From Cellulosilyticum sp. I15G10I2 (GTDB lineage: Bacteria > Bacillota > Clostridia > Lachnospirales > Cellulosilyticaceae): a stretch of 64,000 bases of DNA. This document shows, in pieces, positions 24,022-33,734 of the stretch. Each line of letters opens with the position of its first letter. Within the stretch, counting starts at the first letter, position 1. The notes under the pieces were generated by a model. That model ran no database searches. It saw nothing but the letters and a program-made list of their open reading frames with translations, and had not been told where the DNA came from. The stretch spans positions 1 through 64,000 of the forward strand of contig NZ_FMMP01000009.1 in the NCBI RefSeq assembly GCF_900095725.1, in the 5' to 3' direction. The translations under genes and the position numbers were made by a program.

Positions 24022-25925
24022 TTTTTTACCACCTTAATAAGTAGTTTTAAAATATAAATCATAATAGCTCCAATAATAAATCCTATAACAATCCCATAAC
24101 CACTTCTAATAAGTGAAATCAAAACTGGCGTATGAATATGTGCGTACGTATTAACAAGTGAAACAGGTCCTATAGCCGCAAAGATTAAAAATGGCAGATA
24201 TTTTTCTTTATACCCAAAAGCAATAAGGGCTATTAAGATTGGGTACCCAATCAAGAACTCTTTAGTACGCGGTCTAACACCAAGTATATTGTCTAAAAGC
24301 TGTCTGACCTGAAGTTCTAAACTTGATACTGAACCACCATTACCCGTTCTTGTTGTGTAAATAAGAAGCGCAATACCTACTATGCCTATGACTGCTACTG
24401 CTAAATAAGTGACTTTACTTGTTAATAGTTTCTTTATATAACTTATATCTAGTCCATGCTTTTTATAGAAGGTTATTGCTAGAATAAGTATAATCGGAAT
24501 AATATGCGCAATCTTTACGCCAGCAAATACATCGATGCCAAGCCCAAAGCTTGTTCTTGAGATCGTTCCTATAATCGTTAATGCGCCACCAAAAGCAATG
24601 AAACATACCTTCAAAAATGCCGTTAATGTTTGCCCCATATTTTTAGGCTCTGAATCTATGGCAGTACTTACTGCATAAGTTGGAAATATTATAGCTCCAA
24701 ATAATGCCATCATCTTTAACCCAAAAGATGGAGACAGCTTCAACAAACCAGCATACCCGATAAAACCTATAATCCCAAGCAGATAACCAAGTCTTCTTAA
24801 ACCTACTAAATCAAGCAGTAAAACAAATACTGCAATCGCTGCAATACCTGCAAGCACTGATAGTAAATAATTGCCTGGCTTTAAGTTGTAGTTCTGCAAC
24901 TCTTCGGTTATGATATACCCTTCTTTTTCTGCCATATCTTTAAAGTTTCTAATATTAACTTTTAAATCTTGCATGTCTTTTTGCAGATTCATTGTATTGG
25001 GCATTTTAAAAAGAAAGGTTCTAAGATTTCTTTCTCTAAGTGCAAGTCCATACCGATCAAGCACTTCTTTAGGCCCATATTTTCTTACCTCATCATCTGT
25101 AAGGGTATGCAATCTTGTTACTCTGAAGTCTTGTCCTTGTTGACTTGATTGCTTTGCAAGCAGCCCAAAGCCCTTCTGTTTATTTGAGAAAAATTCTACA
25201 AATCCTAATTGATGTTCACCTATATAATTAATCATTAGAGGTGATGTTGCCCCTGGTATTTCTGAATCTGAAAAGTAAATGGCTCCCACGCCAGCTACCT
25301 CTTGAAGCATATCTATAAGGTACTCAATAGACGCTTCACTTGGCTCTCCCCATCCTCTTATCTGTGGGGAAATCACATAGCCTAAGTCCGCTGCAACTTT
25401 TAAATCTTCTGTATTAAATCCCACACCAATGCTTGCAAGTACATTTGAAAAATCCCCAACTTCAACAAAATATGCGTCTTCAGAAACAAAAGATCTCACC
25501 GGAACATTTTTTAAAGATAAATCTTTGTATATAGTTTCCCATATATTTGCATTAGTTGTTACAATGTAGTTAAGCTGTGGTTTAATATCTGTAATGTCTT
25601 TATAAAATGCCTTAACGAGATAACCTTCAAATACCGTAACTTCACCTTGTTCTTTATAATTTGAAAGTTCTCCTCTTGAGGCTGGAAGTACTGTATTTTC
25701 TCTAACAAATAAAGTTGTTGCACCTGCTTCTTTAAACTCTAGAAGTACATCTTGAATACTTGTTTGTGTTTGTTCAGAAATATTAAGTACATCTGTATAT
25801 CTAATCGCTATTTGCACATTTTTATAAGCTTCTTCTGCCCTTACCCTAAAGAACCCGACAACTAAACACGCTATTACAGAGATAGTTATTAGAATGTTCA
25901 GGATCATTCTTATTTGTTTTTTCAT
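24000..25925 (-). CDS. DUF5693-family polytopic membrane protein
   Basis: A protein of about 641 residues: N-terminal helix, a large extracytoplasmic domain (about 30-350; includes FKEAGATTLFVRENTVLPAS and PQIRGWGEPS), then nine or ten helices. The family occurs next to csaB in many Clostridia and Paenibacillaceae; its biochemical role is not known to me. The layout suggests handling or export of a wall polymer or its lipid-linked precursor. The ATG at 25925 directly follows GGAGGGAAAA; the frame reaches 25937, but that would include the ribosome binding site. Confidence 0.8.
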   Translation of the reverse strand: MKKQIRMILNILITISVIACLVVGFFRVRAEEAYKNVQIAIRYTDVLNISEQTQTSIQDVLLEFKEAGATTLFVRENTVLPASRGELSNYKEQGEVTVFEGYLVKAFYKDITDIKPQLNYIVTTNANIWETIYKDLSLKNVPVRSFVSEDAYFVEVGDFSNVLASIGVGFNTEDLKVAADLGYVISPQIRGWGEPSEASIEYLIDMLQEVAGVGAIYFSDSEIPGATSPLMINYIGEHQLGFVEFFSNKQKGFGLLAKQSSQQGQDFRVTRLHTLTDDEVRKYGPKEVLDRYGLALRERNLRTFLFKMPNTMNLQKDMQDLKVNIRNFKDMAEKEGYIITEELQNYNLKPGNYLLSVLAGIAAIAVFVLLLDLVGLRRLGYLLGIIGFIGYAGLLKLSPSFGLKMMALFGAIIFPTYAVSTAIDSEPKNMGQTLTAFLKVCFIAFGGALTIIGTISRTSFGLGIDVFAGVKIAHIIPIILILAITFYKKHGLDISYIKKLLTSKVTYLAVAVIGIVGIALLIYTTRTGNGGSVSSLELQVRQLLDNILGVRPRTKEFLIGYPILIALIAFGYKEKYLPFLIFAAIGPVSLVNTYAHIHTPVLISLIRSGYGIVIGFIIGAIMIYILKLLIKVVKKWGIQIK

Positions 25926-25962
25926 TTTTCCCTCCATGTAGATGACTTTTTATGGGTTATGC

Positions 25963-26469
25963 CTATTGTATAGTATACCCCCCTCTTACCATAACTGTAA
26001 GATCTTTAGTTGCAATAAGGCCTCTGCCATCTTCTCTTGGAATAATAAGAAGATGATATCTTGGAGCTATGCTATTCGCATTCACATCTACTCCTGCTGT
26101 CATATCTTGAATCCCTCCAGCTTCTGAACCTATTACTTTGGCTTCTCCGGCTCTAATAATAATCTCTGACCCTTGTTTTCCTAGTATGCTCTTTCCTTGA
26201 GGAACAGATACAACTTCGTATGTATTACTTTCTTGTTGTAATAACTTAATTTGACTTGAAAGTTCATTAATAAGCAGCTGCTGCGCTTGAAGCTGCTTAT
26301 TAACGTCATTAGATGTACTTCCACCTGCTCCTAGGTCTGCAATTCTTTTATCTACATAACTTTTTGTAACCAAAGGGTCATTTGAAGTCCCAGGGCCATT
26401 ATCCGAAGCATAAAGTGTTGTAACTGCTAATACTGCTGTTAAAAGAATAACTTTTATTTTTGTTTTCAT
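25963..26469 (-). CDS. Secreted protein with coiled coil, unknown function
   Basis: A 168-residue protein: signal peptide (MKTKIKVILLTAVLAVTTLYA), a segment LVTKSYVDKRIADL like the trimer-forming stalk seen in some surface proteins, a short coiled coil (KQLQAQQLLINELSSQIKLL) and a C-terminal beta-rich domain (SILGKQGSEIIIRAGEAKVI ... LTVMVRGGYTI). The ATG at 26469 follows AGGAGGTATACT. It is co-directional with, and between, the glycosidase and DUF5693 genes, so it probably belongs to the same envelope gene set. Confidence 0.65.
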   Translation of the reverse strand: MKTKIKVILLTAVLAVTTLYASDNGPGTSNDPLVTKSYVDKRIADLGAGGSTSNDVNKQLQAQQLLINELSSQIKLLQQESNTYEVVSVPQGKSILGKQGSEIIIRAGEAKVIGSEAGGIQDMTAGVDVNANSIAPRYHLLIIPREDGRGLIATKDLTVMVRGGYTIQ

Positions 26470-26543
26470 AGTATACCTCCTCATAATTTTTAATATGATA
26501 TTTTCTATTTTAAATTCTGATTTAATAGCTATCTTAAAGTTGC

Positions 26544-29366
26544 TTATTTAAAGGGTACAAAAGTATAATAAATCTCATTACCTACCACTTTAAATTGAAG
26601 ATAATGACTGTCCTGTACATTATCTGATGCCACTACAAGCCCATTATTTCTAATATAACGAATACCATCTTCAATCTGTGTTTCTCGTTCTGTTCCCCCT
26701 GCATACACTACAAAAATATTTTTTCCAGTCATCTCTCTTTGTGTTTTAAGGTATTTATGAAGAGCCTTACCTTCTTCTATATCATCAAATTGAGTAAGTG
26801 GATTTTTGCTCATAATAAGAATAATATTTTTAGCAGCTGTCCCTTCTATATCCTTCTTAATATTTAACCATGCATTTAGTTCCGTTACTCTAAGTCCGCC
26901 TTTATCAGTCCCTGCAAAAATTACTCTCGTGTTATTATGATCTACTGTAGTATAAGCATTGGCATAAGTATAAGTCGGAATACTTATAGGTAGCTCAATG
27001 TTGTTTCCTGATGCAAATAACAGCATGCTTGCATTTTGAGATAGTTTATGGCCTATGCTTGTAATCGTTTCTTTACTTAAAACCATACTGTTCGTTTTAG
27101 TAGGTCCTATGATATTGATTGCATATTGATTACCTACTGAAGGCTGCAAGCTCGGTTTATAATACGGATCAAACCTATAATCATCTCTTAGGGCAATTCC
27201 CTCTCTATTTCTAAAACCTCTTGTAATAGAAACATGATCAATATAGACTACACTTGTTCTTTTTTCACTCACACTATTTGCATAGGTATAAAATTTAGTT
27301 ATTTTAGCTGGTGCAGTCATCGTTTGTGGCAGTATCACACTTAGATATTTCCATCCTTCAAAATTCAAACTATCTGCAAGCTTAAGATAGAATTTTGCAC
27401 CTTTTGCATCTACAACCTCAATTTTAGCTGTATCTCCTTGCTTTCTAGCATAAACCCACATGTTGATACTCATAGCATCTGCTGGGATTTCTATAGGTTG
27501 GCTAAAAATTGTATAGGCTACTTGCTTATTGGCTGTTTTAGCAAAGGTATAACTCATCTTGATTGCTGTATCTCCATGATATTTAAACTCTTTTGAAGGT
27601 TCAACTTTTCCTTGTACTGTGGTAGTGTTGCCACCCCATACTGCACTATTTTTTTCAAATGATTCAATAGGAACCGCAGTATCTCCTACAATAACGCCTA
27701 AATTTGCACTTACGCCTTTATAAGATGCAGTAAGTAATGCTAATGACTTTTGAGCTGCTGTAATTTGATTACCTTTACCGCTTACCTGCTCGCTGTTGCT
27801 TGTCCAGGTAACTTTATCTGCTGTTAAAGGCAGTTTATAGCCCTCCTTATCTACTCCAAATATCTGTATTACTTTTGAACTATTTGGTGCAATTTGCAAG
27901 TTAGAAGGTTCAATGCGTATTCCTGCTGGTTTATCAGATATGTAGATTTCTTTTGCGGCTTCTATGCCATTACTATTTACAATAACCAGCGCTTTTCCTG
28001 CTGTTTCAGGATAAAAAGTAAAGCCATTAAATGTTCCTGCCACACCACTTACTATCATCTTAACATTGCTGCTTGCAACGTTTACTGGATTATAATTTTT
28101 ATCTGTCCCTTTAACACTGAATGTGATGGGCTCTCCGACAAAAGCTCTGTTCGTCGTTGCATCCAGATAAAGCCTACTTAAATGACCTGTCTGTTGTGTT
28201 GTAAATACACCTATACCATTAACAACTCTCCTTTGTGCACCATCCGAAGGTGTATTTTGCAGCTTAACTTCTGCTTCAGCTTCATTTCTTGCTACAAGTG
28301 TGGTTGAACCCCCTCCATCAAAATACATTGCGTCTTGGACACCGTAAGACTTAAGAAGTGTAACCAGATCCTTATGATTGGCACCAAGTGTCTTGTTTCT
28401 TCCATCTATAGCTATTAAAAGTATTTCACTAGATTGCTTAAGGGTAGCTATTACTGTTCTAGGTGCTCTTGTAGCTGGTGTAACCTTATGAGATGCCCCC
28501 GAGAACTCTTCACCGTTTTTCATGATGATGCCGCTGCCACCCACTCCAAGTTTAATATCTTCTACCATTTGTGTAACATTATTATTTAAATAGATTGTTT
28601 TTTGTATCTCAGCCTTTGTACCAACTGGCAGTTTACTATAGTAGGCATTTGCATCGTTAGTATTAATAAGCACTACATAGCCATTTCGAGGAATAGCGAC
28701 CACTTCATCTTGCTTCGATAAATAAGTTACCTCATTGTTTTCGATGACTGCTGTATATACCCCTTTAAATCTTGCAAGCGCTTTGCTGGTATCTCTTTCA
28801 TAAGTATAATCTAAAACAATAGGCCGACTAAGTGTAGTAGGTATATTATTATAGGCCGCCATACCTCCTATGGGCAAATCATTTACATAGAGCATAACTG
28901 ATGTGCCATAGTAATCTATTAAAGGATTATTGCCCGTATCAATCAAAAATGTAGCCATATTGTTTGCAATCCCTATTGTAGAATAATTACTATTATAGGC
29001 ATGCTTCAGCTCACCATCAGCGATAACAGGTCCAAAGCTTGGTGTATTACTTGTTGCCGTATCAAAAAAGTCTGCATTGATACCTGCAATAGCACCTGAT
29101 TGATTGACTAGATCTAGTATTGTTCTTCTTTCACCTAATGTAGTTGATTCAATCGGCTTTAGCTTTATGTTTTCATCTTGAAGATTAACTTTTAATATCT
29201 GAATGCTTTGCCAGCCTTCTCCAGTTAAGATCTGCTCTTTAATTAAAGTTGCTCCTCTCGTAATCATTTGTTCTGTTTTTTCTTTATGAAGAACTGTGCC
29301 ATATACATTAACAGACAAAGCTGCCGCGATAATTAAACTGCTGATTATTTTGCTTTTTAGTTTCAT
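26544..29366 (-). CDS. Large secreted phosphodiester glycosidase-domain protein
   Basis: A 940-residue exported protein. After the signal peptide, residues about 50-390 form the NAGPA/phosphodiester glycosidase domain (GAIAGINADFFDTATSNTPS; SEILLIAIDGRNKTLGANHK; QDAMYFDGGGSTTLVARN), which in relatives cleaves sugar phosphodiesters and modifies exopolysaccharide or wall polymers. A middle part (about 395-560) has Ig-like repeats (FVGEPITFSVKGTDKNY), a carbohydrate-binding-like part follows (560-720), and the final 200 residues look like a metallophosphatase-type sandwich but lack clear metal ligands. Overlaps the LCP gene stop by four bases (ATGA), so the pair is coupled. Confidence 0.8.
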   Translation of the reverse strand: MKLKSKIISSLIIAAALSVNVYGTVLHKEKTEQMITRGATLIKEQILTGEGWQSIQILKVNLQDENIKLKPIESTTLGERRTILDLVNQSGAIAGINADFFDTATSNTPSFGPVIADGELKHAYNSNYSTIGIANNMATFLIDTGNNPLIDYYGTSVMLYVNDLPIGGMAAYNNIPTTLSRPIVLDYTYERDTSKALARFKGVYTAVIENNEVTYLSKQDEVVAIPRNGYVVLINTNDANAYYSKLPVGTKAEIQKTIYLNNNVTQMVEDIKLGVGGSGIIMKNGEEFSGASHKVTPATRAPRTVIATLKQSSEILLIAIDGRNKTLGANHKDLVTLLKSYGVQDAMYFDGGGSTTLVARNEAEAEVKLQNTPSDGAQRRVVNGIGVFTTQQTGHLSRLYLDATTNRAFVGEPITFSVKGTDKNYNPVNVASSNVKMIVSGVAGTFNGFTFYPETAGKALVIVNSNGIEAAKEIYISDKPAGIRIEPSNLQIAPNSSKVIQIFGVDKEGYKLPLTADKVTWTSNSEQVSGKGNQITAAQKSLALLTASYKGVSANLGVIVGDTAVPIESFEKNSAVWGGNTTTVQGKVEPSKEFKYHGDTAIKMSYTFAKTANKQVAYTIFSQPIEIPADAMSINMWVYARKQGDTAKIEVVDAKGAKFYLKLADSLNFEGWKYLSVILPQTMTAPAKITKFYTYANSVSEKRTSVVYIDHVSITRGFRNREGIALRDDYRFDPYYKPSLQPSVGNQYAINIIGPTKTNSMVLSKETITSIGHKLSQNASMLLFASGNNIELPISIPTYTYANAYTTVDHNNTRVIFAGTDKGGLRVTELNAWLNIKKDIEGTAAKNIILIMSKNPLTQFDDIEEGKALHKYLKTQREMTGKNIFVVYAGGTERETQIEDGIRYIRNNGLVVASDNVQDSHYLQFKVVGNEIYYTFVPFK

Positions 29367-30670
29367 GTTGTCATGCCTCCTTCTTGTATATCTTCACCTA
29401 ATATTATTTGAATATCATATGCCATATCACTGTTTAGCTTAATAACAGCTTTTGTGAAATAACTCTGGAATTGTTTTGCAAGAGACACGTCTTTTGCATA
29501 AATTATAGTTGTCACATTATCTTTTGTATCATGATTATCAATACGGGCTACACTGTATCCTAACTTTTCAAGGGCATCCTTAGTTTTTCCAGCTGCACCA
29601 TTTATTGAAGTTGCATTTAAAACTTCTATTGAGACTGTCTTATCCTCTATAACAGTCTCATTCGGAGCACCTGCGATTGTCTGGTCAAAAAATATTTCCT
29701 CTGTAAATGGCTTCATCTCATCCATATTCGGTATAAAATACCATTTTGACCCTTGATGCGCTGCTTCTCCTGGGATAATATTAAATGATAAGTACTCAAG
29801 GTCAAACTTTTTTAAGTGCGTATAGTACTGTGGGATTTCCGTAAGTGCCATATCTGTTTTTACCGAAGTAAAAATAACAGGAACAATCTGAGGCAGTTTT
29901 GTCAAAATACTTGGATTTAAAATCTTTTTGGCAAAAGCTTTAAGGAAAATTTGTTGTGTTTTAATACGACCAACATCTCCTTCTGCATAGCCTTTACGAT
30001 ATCTTACGAGCCCTTCCGCTTGCTTACCATCTAATATTTGAACCCCTGGATTTAAATGAATATGTAAGTTTTGTGCATAATCATCATAGTGCAAACCATT
30101 TCCATCAAGTGTCGGAACATCTACTTCTACCCCGTTAATGGCATCTACTATTTGTGTAAATGCATCAATTGTTACCACAACATAATTATCAATTGTTATA
30201 CCTAATATATTTTCTATTGCATCAATTGTAAAATCCTTAATATTTTCTATGCCGCCATAGCTCGTCATTTCATTAAGCTTTGAAACAGATATGGAAGATC
30301 CTTTATGTTCTTTTAGCTTTTGTTGCTGGTCTTCAGTCCATGTTACCTTAGTATCTCTAGGTACTGAAACAACTTTCACTTTATTGGTCTGGCTATTATA
30401 ATTCACAACAAATATCACATCTGTCCTATAGCCGTCTTTGTCTACACCGAATACAGCCAGCGTTTGATTAATATCTTTTTCTTTAGGCGTTGGTTTTAAT
30501 TTAAGTAATCCTCCTTTTTCATCATCTTGATATATAAAATATTTGTATGTAACTGCAACTGCGCCTAATGTTATTAAACATACTGAAAAGGTAATGGCTG
30601 CTACTTTAAAAAACATAGTACCAAGTTTTTTCTTTTGAGATTTTTTAAGTCTCTTTGTGTTTGCTTTCAT
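29363..30670 (-). CDS. LCP-family wall-polymer ligase with LytR C-terminal domain (copy 1)
   Basis: A 435-residue LytR-CpsA-Psr protein: one N-terminal helix (ITFSVCLITLGAVAVTYKYF), LCP domain (about 70-310) with conserved VSVPRDTKVTW, VRYRKGYAEGDVGRIKTQQ and the Asp/Arg residues that hold polyprenyl phosphate, then a LytR_C domain (about 345-430; VSIEVLNATSINGAAGKTKD). These enzymes transfer wall polymers from the lipid carrier to peptidoglycan. First in the set with the glycosidase, DUF5693, csaB and tagA. A second, closely related copy lies at 33735. Confidence 0.9.
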   Translation of the reverse strand: MKANTKRLKKSQKKKLGTMFFKVAAITFSVCLITLGAVAVTYKYFIYQDDEKGGLLKLKPTPKEKDINQTLAVFGVDKDGYRTDVIFVVNYNSQTNKVKVVSVPRDTKVTWTEDQQQKLKEHKGSSISVSKLNEMTSYGGIENIKDFTIDAIENILGITIDNYVVVTIDAFTQIVDAINGVEVDVPTLDGNGLHYDDYAQNLHIHLNPGVQILDGKQAEGLVRYRKGYAEGDVGRIKTQQIFLKAFAKKILNPSILTKLPQIVPVIFTSVKTDMALTEIPQYYTHLKKFDLEYLSFNIIPGEAAHQGSKWYFIPNMDEMKPFTEEIFFDQTIAGAPNETVIEDKTVSIEVLNATSINGAAGKTKDALEKLGYSVARIDNHDTKDNVTTIIYAKDVSLAKQFQSYFTKAVIKLNSDMAYDIQIILGEDIQEGGMTT

Positions 30671-30877
30671 GCGACTTCGCTCCTACATATATAGATAAAA
30701 TACATCATCTATACATTTTCTAAAAAATTATTTTAAATATTTTTACTATTTTTTACTGTATTTTTCTACCATACCTTTTATATTGTAGTAAAATATATCC
30801 TATATGTCCATTATAATACATAAAATTTATTCAAAAAATAACTTATGTAATTTTACTGTAAATTTATTGTAATTTTG

Positions 30878-30906
30878 TTGAATTTGCTGGATATCTAACT
30901 TATTAT
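30878..30906 (+). promoter_or_regulatory. Probable sigma-A promoter of nfo
   Basis: TTGAAT (30878-30883), 17-base spacer, TATTAT (30901-30906), 40 bases before the nfo start codon, in the divergent gap shared with the LCP gene. Confidence 0.65.
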
Positions 30907-30945
30907 AAAATTAATACTTATTTACATCATGAAAGGAAAATATCT

Positions 30946-31800
30946 ATGCTTAAAATTGGTTCCCATGTATCTATTAGCGGCGGCCTTTTAGGGGCCGCCA
31001 AAGAAGCCCATTCTTATGGTGCAAATACATTTATGGTTTATACAGGTGCACCGCAAAATACTAGACGCAAGCCTATAGAAAATCTTAAAATCGAAGAAGG
31101 CCATGCGTTTATGAGCGATCATGGGCTGTCTGATATTGTTGTCCATGCACCGTATATTATAAATCTAGCTTCCTCTAAAAAAGGTATTTATCAGCTTGCC
31201 AAAGAATTTTTAGCCCTTGAGCTTGAACGGACTGCCCAGATTGGTGCAAATTATCTGGTTCTTCATCCAGGCTCTTTTACAGATAAGACTTATGAATATG
31301 GTATCGAACGCATCTCTTCTGCACTTAATGACGTATTAAGGGAAGATATTGTTCCCGTTGTTTGTCTTGAAACTATGGCTGGCAAAGGCACTGAGATCGG
31401 TCGAAGCTTTAAAGAACTTAAAGATATTTTAGACCGTGTAGAACTTAAATCTAAAATTGGCATCTGCTTTGACACCTGCCACACTCATGACAGCGGTTAT
31501 GACATTATCCATCATTTTGATGAGGTTCTTGAAGAATTTGATAGTCTGTTAGGGCTCGATAAACTCAAAGTATTTCATATTAATGGCTCCCTTAATACAA
31601 GAGGCGCAAAAAAAGATAGGCATGCAAATCTTGGTGCCAGTATTGATAATCCTCGTGGACAAGATTTTATTGGTAAGGAAGCTCTGTACCAAATAGTCCA
31701 TCATCCAGTTACAGATAATAAGCCAGTAATTTTAGAAACACCATGGTTAGATGCTAAAACTAACCTTTATAAAGAAGAAATTGCATTTTTGAGGGGGTAG
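30946..31800 (+). CDS. nfo: Deoxyribonuclease IV (AP endonuclease)
   Basis: A 284-residue class II AP endonuclease that nicks DNA 5' of abasic sites in base excision repair, using a trinuclear zinc centre. Ligand motifs: IVVHAPYIINL, LVLHPGSF, VCLETMAGKG, ICFDTCHTHDSGYD, FHINGSL, DRHANLG and ILETPW. Full length. GGCGGCC/GGCCGCC form a GC-rich hairpin within the first 15 codons, unusual in this AT-rich sequence. The SDR gene follows after four bases, so the two are probably co-transcribed. Confidence 0.94.
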   Translation: MLKIGSHVSISGGLLGAAKEAHSYGANTFMVYTGAPQNTRRKPIENLKIEEGHAFMSDHGLSDIVVHAPYIINLASSKKGIYQLAKEFLALELERTAQIGANYLVLHPGSFTDKTYEYGIERISSALNDVLREDIVPVVCLETMAGKGTEIGRSFKELKDILDRVELKSKIGICFDTCHTHDSGYDIIHHFDEVLEEFDSLLGLDKLKVFHINGSLNTRGAKKDRHANLGASIDNPRGQDFIGKEALYQIVHHPVTDNKPVILETPWLDAKTNLYKEEIAFLRG

Positions 31801-31804
31801 TCAT

Positions 31805-32548
31805 TTGGATTTTTCAAAGCATATTGTTATTGTTACCGGGTCATCTAGGGGCATCGGCAAAAGCATCGCTTATGAGTTTGCAAGATGTGGCGCTTATGTC
31901 GTTTTAAATGGTGCATCAGATCAAAACCTGCTTAAGAGAACTTATCAAGAATTCATCACTGCTGGTTTTTGTGCTACTTTTTATTTTGGGGATATATCGG
32001 ATTATTGCTGTGCAAAAGAAATGTTTATCCACACCTATAATACTTTTGGAGATTATCCATCTATAGTTATCAACAACGCCGGCATAAGTTATGTAGGTTT
32101 ATTCACAGATACTTCACCAGAAGTATGGCACAAAATTATAACAACTAACTTAAATTCGGCTTATAACTGTGCCTATCTTGCAGCACCTCATATGATCAGC
32201 AGACAAGCAGGGATTATTATCAATATTTCTTCTATTTGGGGAAAGTCTGGAGCATCTTGTGAGGTGGCCTATTCAACAAGCAAAAGCGCCCTTAATGGAT
32301 TTACCAAAAGTCTTGCCAAAGAACTTGGCCCTTCATCTATTCGCGTTAATGCTTTATCATGTGGCTGGATCGATACAGACATGAATAAACATTTCAGCCA
32401 AGAAGATCTTGATAATTTTATAGAGGATGTTCCTCTTTGCCGCATCGGTACCTCAATTGATGTCGCCAATGCTTGTCTATTTCTTGCATCTGATAAGGCC
32501 TCCTATATGACTGGCCAAATAATTAATATAGATGGCGGTTTCTTATAA
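31805..32548 (+). CDS. Short-chain dehydrogenase/reductase (FabG-like)
   Basis: A 247-residue classical SDR: cofactor motif TGSSRGIGKSIAYEF, NNAGISYVG, catalytic Ser in NISSIWGKSG, YSTSKSALNG with catalytic Tyr and Lys, and the C-terminal GQIINIDGGFL. It resembles 3-oxoacyl-ACP reductase, but SDR substrates cannot be told from this level of similarity, and no fatty-acid genes are near. The start codon is TTG after GAGGGGGTAG. Its last six bases overlap the end of the convergent dedA gene. Confidence 0.88.
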   Translation: MDFSKHIVIVTGSSRGIGKSIAYEFARCGAYVVLNGASDQNLLKRTYQEFITAGFCATFYFGDISDYCCAKEMFIHTYNTFGDYPSIVINNAGISYVGLFTDTSPEVWHKIITTNLNSAYNCAYLAAPHMISRQAGIIINISSIWGKSGASCEVAYSTSKSALNGFTKSLAKELGPSSIRVNALSCGWIDTDMNKHFSQEDLDNFIEDVPLCRIGTSIDVANACLFLASDKASYMTGQIINIDGGFL

Positions 32549-33037
32549 ATAAACTGCAATAAAATAACCTGAAAATATAGTTACAAAGTCCCATATTATA
32601 ATCCCTGCCAGAGAATAGACTGCAAATGTTCTAGGTTCAATACTAAATATCCCTGAAATCAAAGTAATAAACCCTCGAACGCCAGGAATAAGTCTGCCAA
32701 TTAGGCAGGCTTTTTTGTCATATTTTTCACTCATTGCTTTTGCTTTATTTAAAGAGTTCTGTGTTTTAGGAAATTTACTATAAACTTTATCATATATTTT
32801 GGCACCAAACTTATAGGCTATAAAGTAATAGGTGAGATTTCCTATTACTCCAGCAATAACGGCAATCAAAAAAATATAGCCAAAAGAATATTGGCTTTCG
32901 GCAATAAAAAAACCAATTGCGGGCATAATAATGGTTGCTGGAATTCCTGATAAATTTAAACTTTCTAAATACAACAGCCAAAATATAACAATAGGGCCAT
33001 ATGAATTAAACTTTTCGAGCAGCGCCTGTATATCCAT
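32543..33037 (-). CDS. DedA-family membrane protein (VTT domain)
   Basis: A 164-residue DedA/VTT-domain protein with four or five helices and a re-entrant motif. The family signature GRLIPGVRGFITLISGIFSI with the two Arg residues is present, and ESLNLSGIPATIIMPAIGFF covers the first re-entrant segment. Some members are flippases that recycle undecaprenyl phosphate or phosphatidylethanolamine; undecaprenyl recycling would fit the neighbouring wall-polymer genes. The specific substrate is inferred. Confidence 0.85.
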   Translation of the reverse strand: MDIQALLEKFNSYGPIVIFWLLYLESLNLSGIPATIIMPAIGFFIAESQYSFGYIFLIAVIAGVIGNLTYYFIAYKFGAKIYDKVYSKFPKTQNSLNKAKAMSEKYDKKACLIGRLIPGVRGFITLISGIFSIEPRTFAVYSLAGIIIWDFVTIFSGYFIAVYL

Positions 33038-33167
33038 CTGAGGGTCTCCTTTAAGGCATAGTTATCTATAGTATATGATAATACTTTTAAGGTAAACCTA
33101 TGCATTTTCTGCCTTAAGTTAATCTATTTAGGCTACTCAAAATAAATATTTGTAATAGTTTTCTATA

Positions 33168-33370
33168 GGCCCGCAGGGGAAATTTTAGGATTCTCCAGTT
33201 ACTCGCTTGCGTATTTCTAAAAATCTAAGCACTTTCTTCAAATGAACGGTCGAAACTCGCTGCGCTCAAACAATCTCCCTAAAAACCATTTGAATAAACT
33301 GCTAAGATTTTCTATACGAAATTCTCCAGAGGCAACTTCCGAATCCTAAAATCTTCCATGCTAGTCTCTG
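33168..33370. repeat. Imperfectly palindromic ~200-bp repeat (copy E1)
   Basis: Nearly identical over its length to 37159-37358. Arms: ATTTTAGGATTC (33182-33193) with GAATCCTAAAAT (33341-33352). Inside these, AAAATCT-AGCA pairs with TGCT-AGATTTT, and an inner stem has TTCAAATG with CATTTGAA. It is preceded by GGCCCGCAGGGG. No ORF. Compensatory base changes relative to E2 support structure conservation. It occupies the 697-bp gap between dedA and the second LCP gene together with the hairpins at 33498 and 33612. Confidence 0.8.
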
Positions 33371-33497
33371 TAAATTGTATATTATTCGTTAAATAATTAG
33401 ATACCTGATTGCGCCATACATTATATTAAATTACTGTGAGCTAAGCTTACCCTAAATTATTTCAAAATAGAAATTATACGTTATCTTAAACGCGCAA

Positions 33498-33531
33498 AAT
33501 ATGGGGATAAGCCACAGCTCGTCCCCATATT
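33498..33531 (-). terminator. Possible terminator hairpin
   Basis: AATATGGGGA (33498-33507) and TCCCCATATT (33522-33531) form a perfect 10-bp stem with a 14-base loop, followed on the minus strand by TTTTGCG. It lies about 200 bases after the second LCP gene, beyond the hairpin element. Confidence 0.5.
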
Positions 33532-33611
33532 ATCATTATCTCATTTCATGTATTCATTACTTTAATCTCAGTTTTTCTATTCATAAATATGCTTGCATTC
33601 TATAAAATCTA

Positions 33612-33698
33612 GCTGGGCAGGCAGGGGTGTTTTTCGGCTCGACTCGGGTTTGGCTGTGGGTAGGCGGGAGAGATGAAAAACACCCCTGCCTGCCCAGC
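33612..33698 (+). repeat. Conserved-loop hairpin element (copy R)
   Basis: Left arm 33612-33635 and right arm 33675-33698 are perfect reverse complements over 24 bases. The 39-nt loop contains CTCGACTCGGGTTTGGCTGT followed by GGGTAGGCGGGAGAG, nearly identical to the copies at 6050 and 37503 although the stems differ. It begins CTAGC, as do copies A and C, and is followed by GCGGACCTT. It lies 36 bases after the stop of the second LCP gene. Confidence 0.85.
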
Positions 33699-33734
33699 GG
33701 ACCTTATCCGAAACACTTAACTTAGCAATACGCC

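Noticed and set aside
32543-32548. Six-base overlap of convergent SDR and dedA genes as an antisense regulator
   Set aside because: Too short to be meaningful; tail-to-tail overlaps of this size are common.
33612-33698. Hairpin copy R as the terminator of the second LCP gene
   Set aside because: No T-run follows the stem on the minus strand, and the same loop occurs at unrelated positions with different stems.
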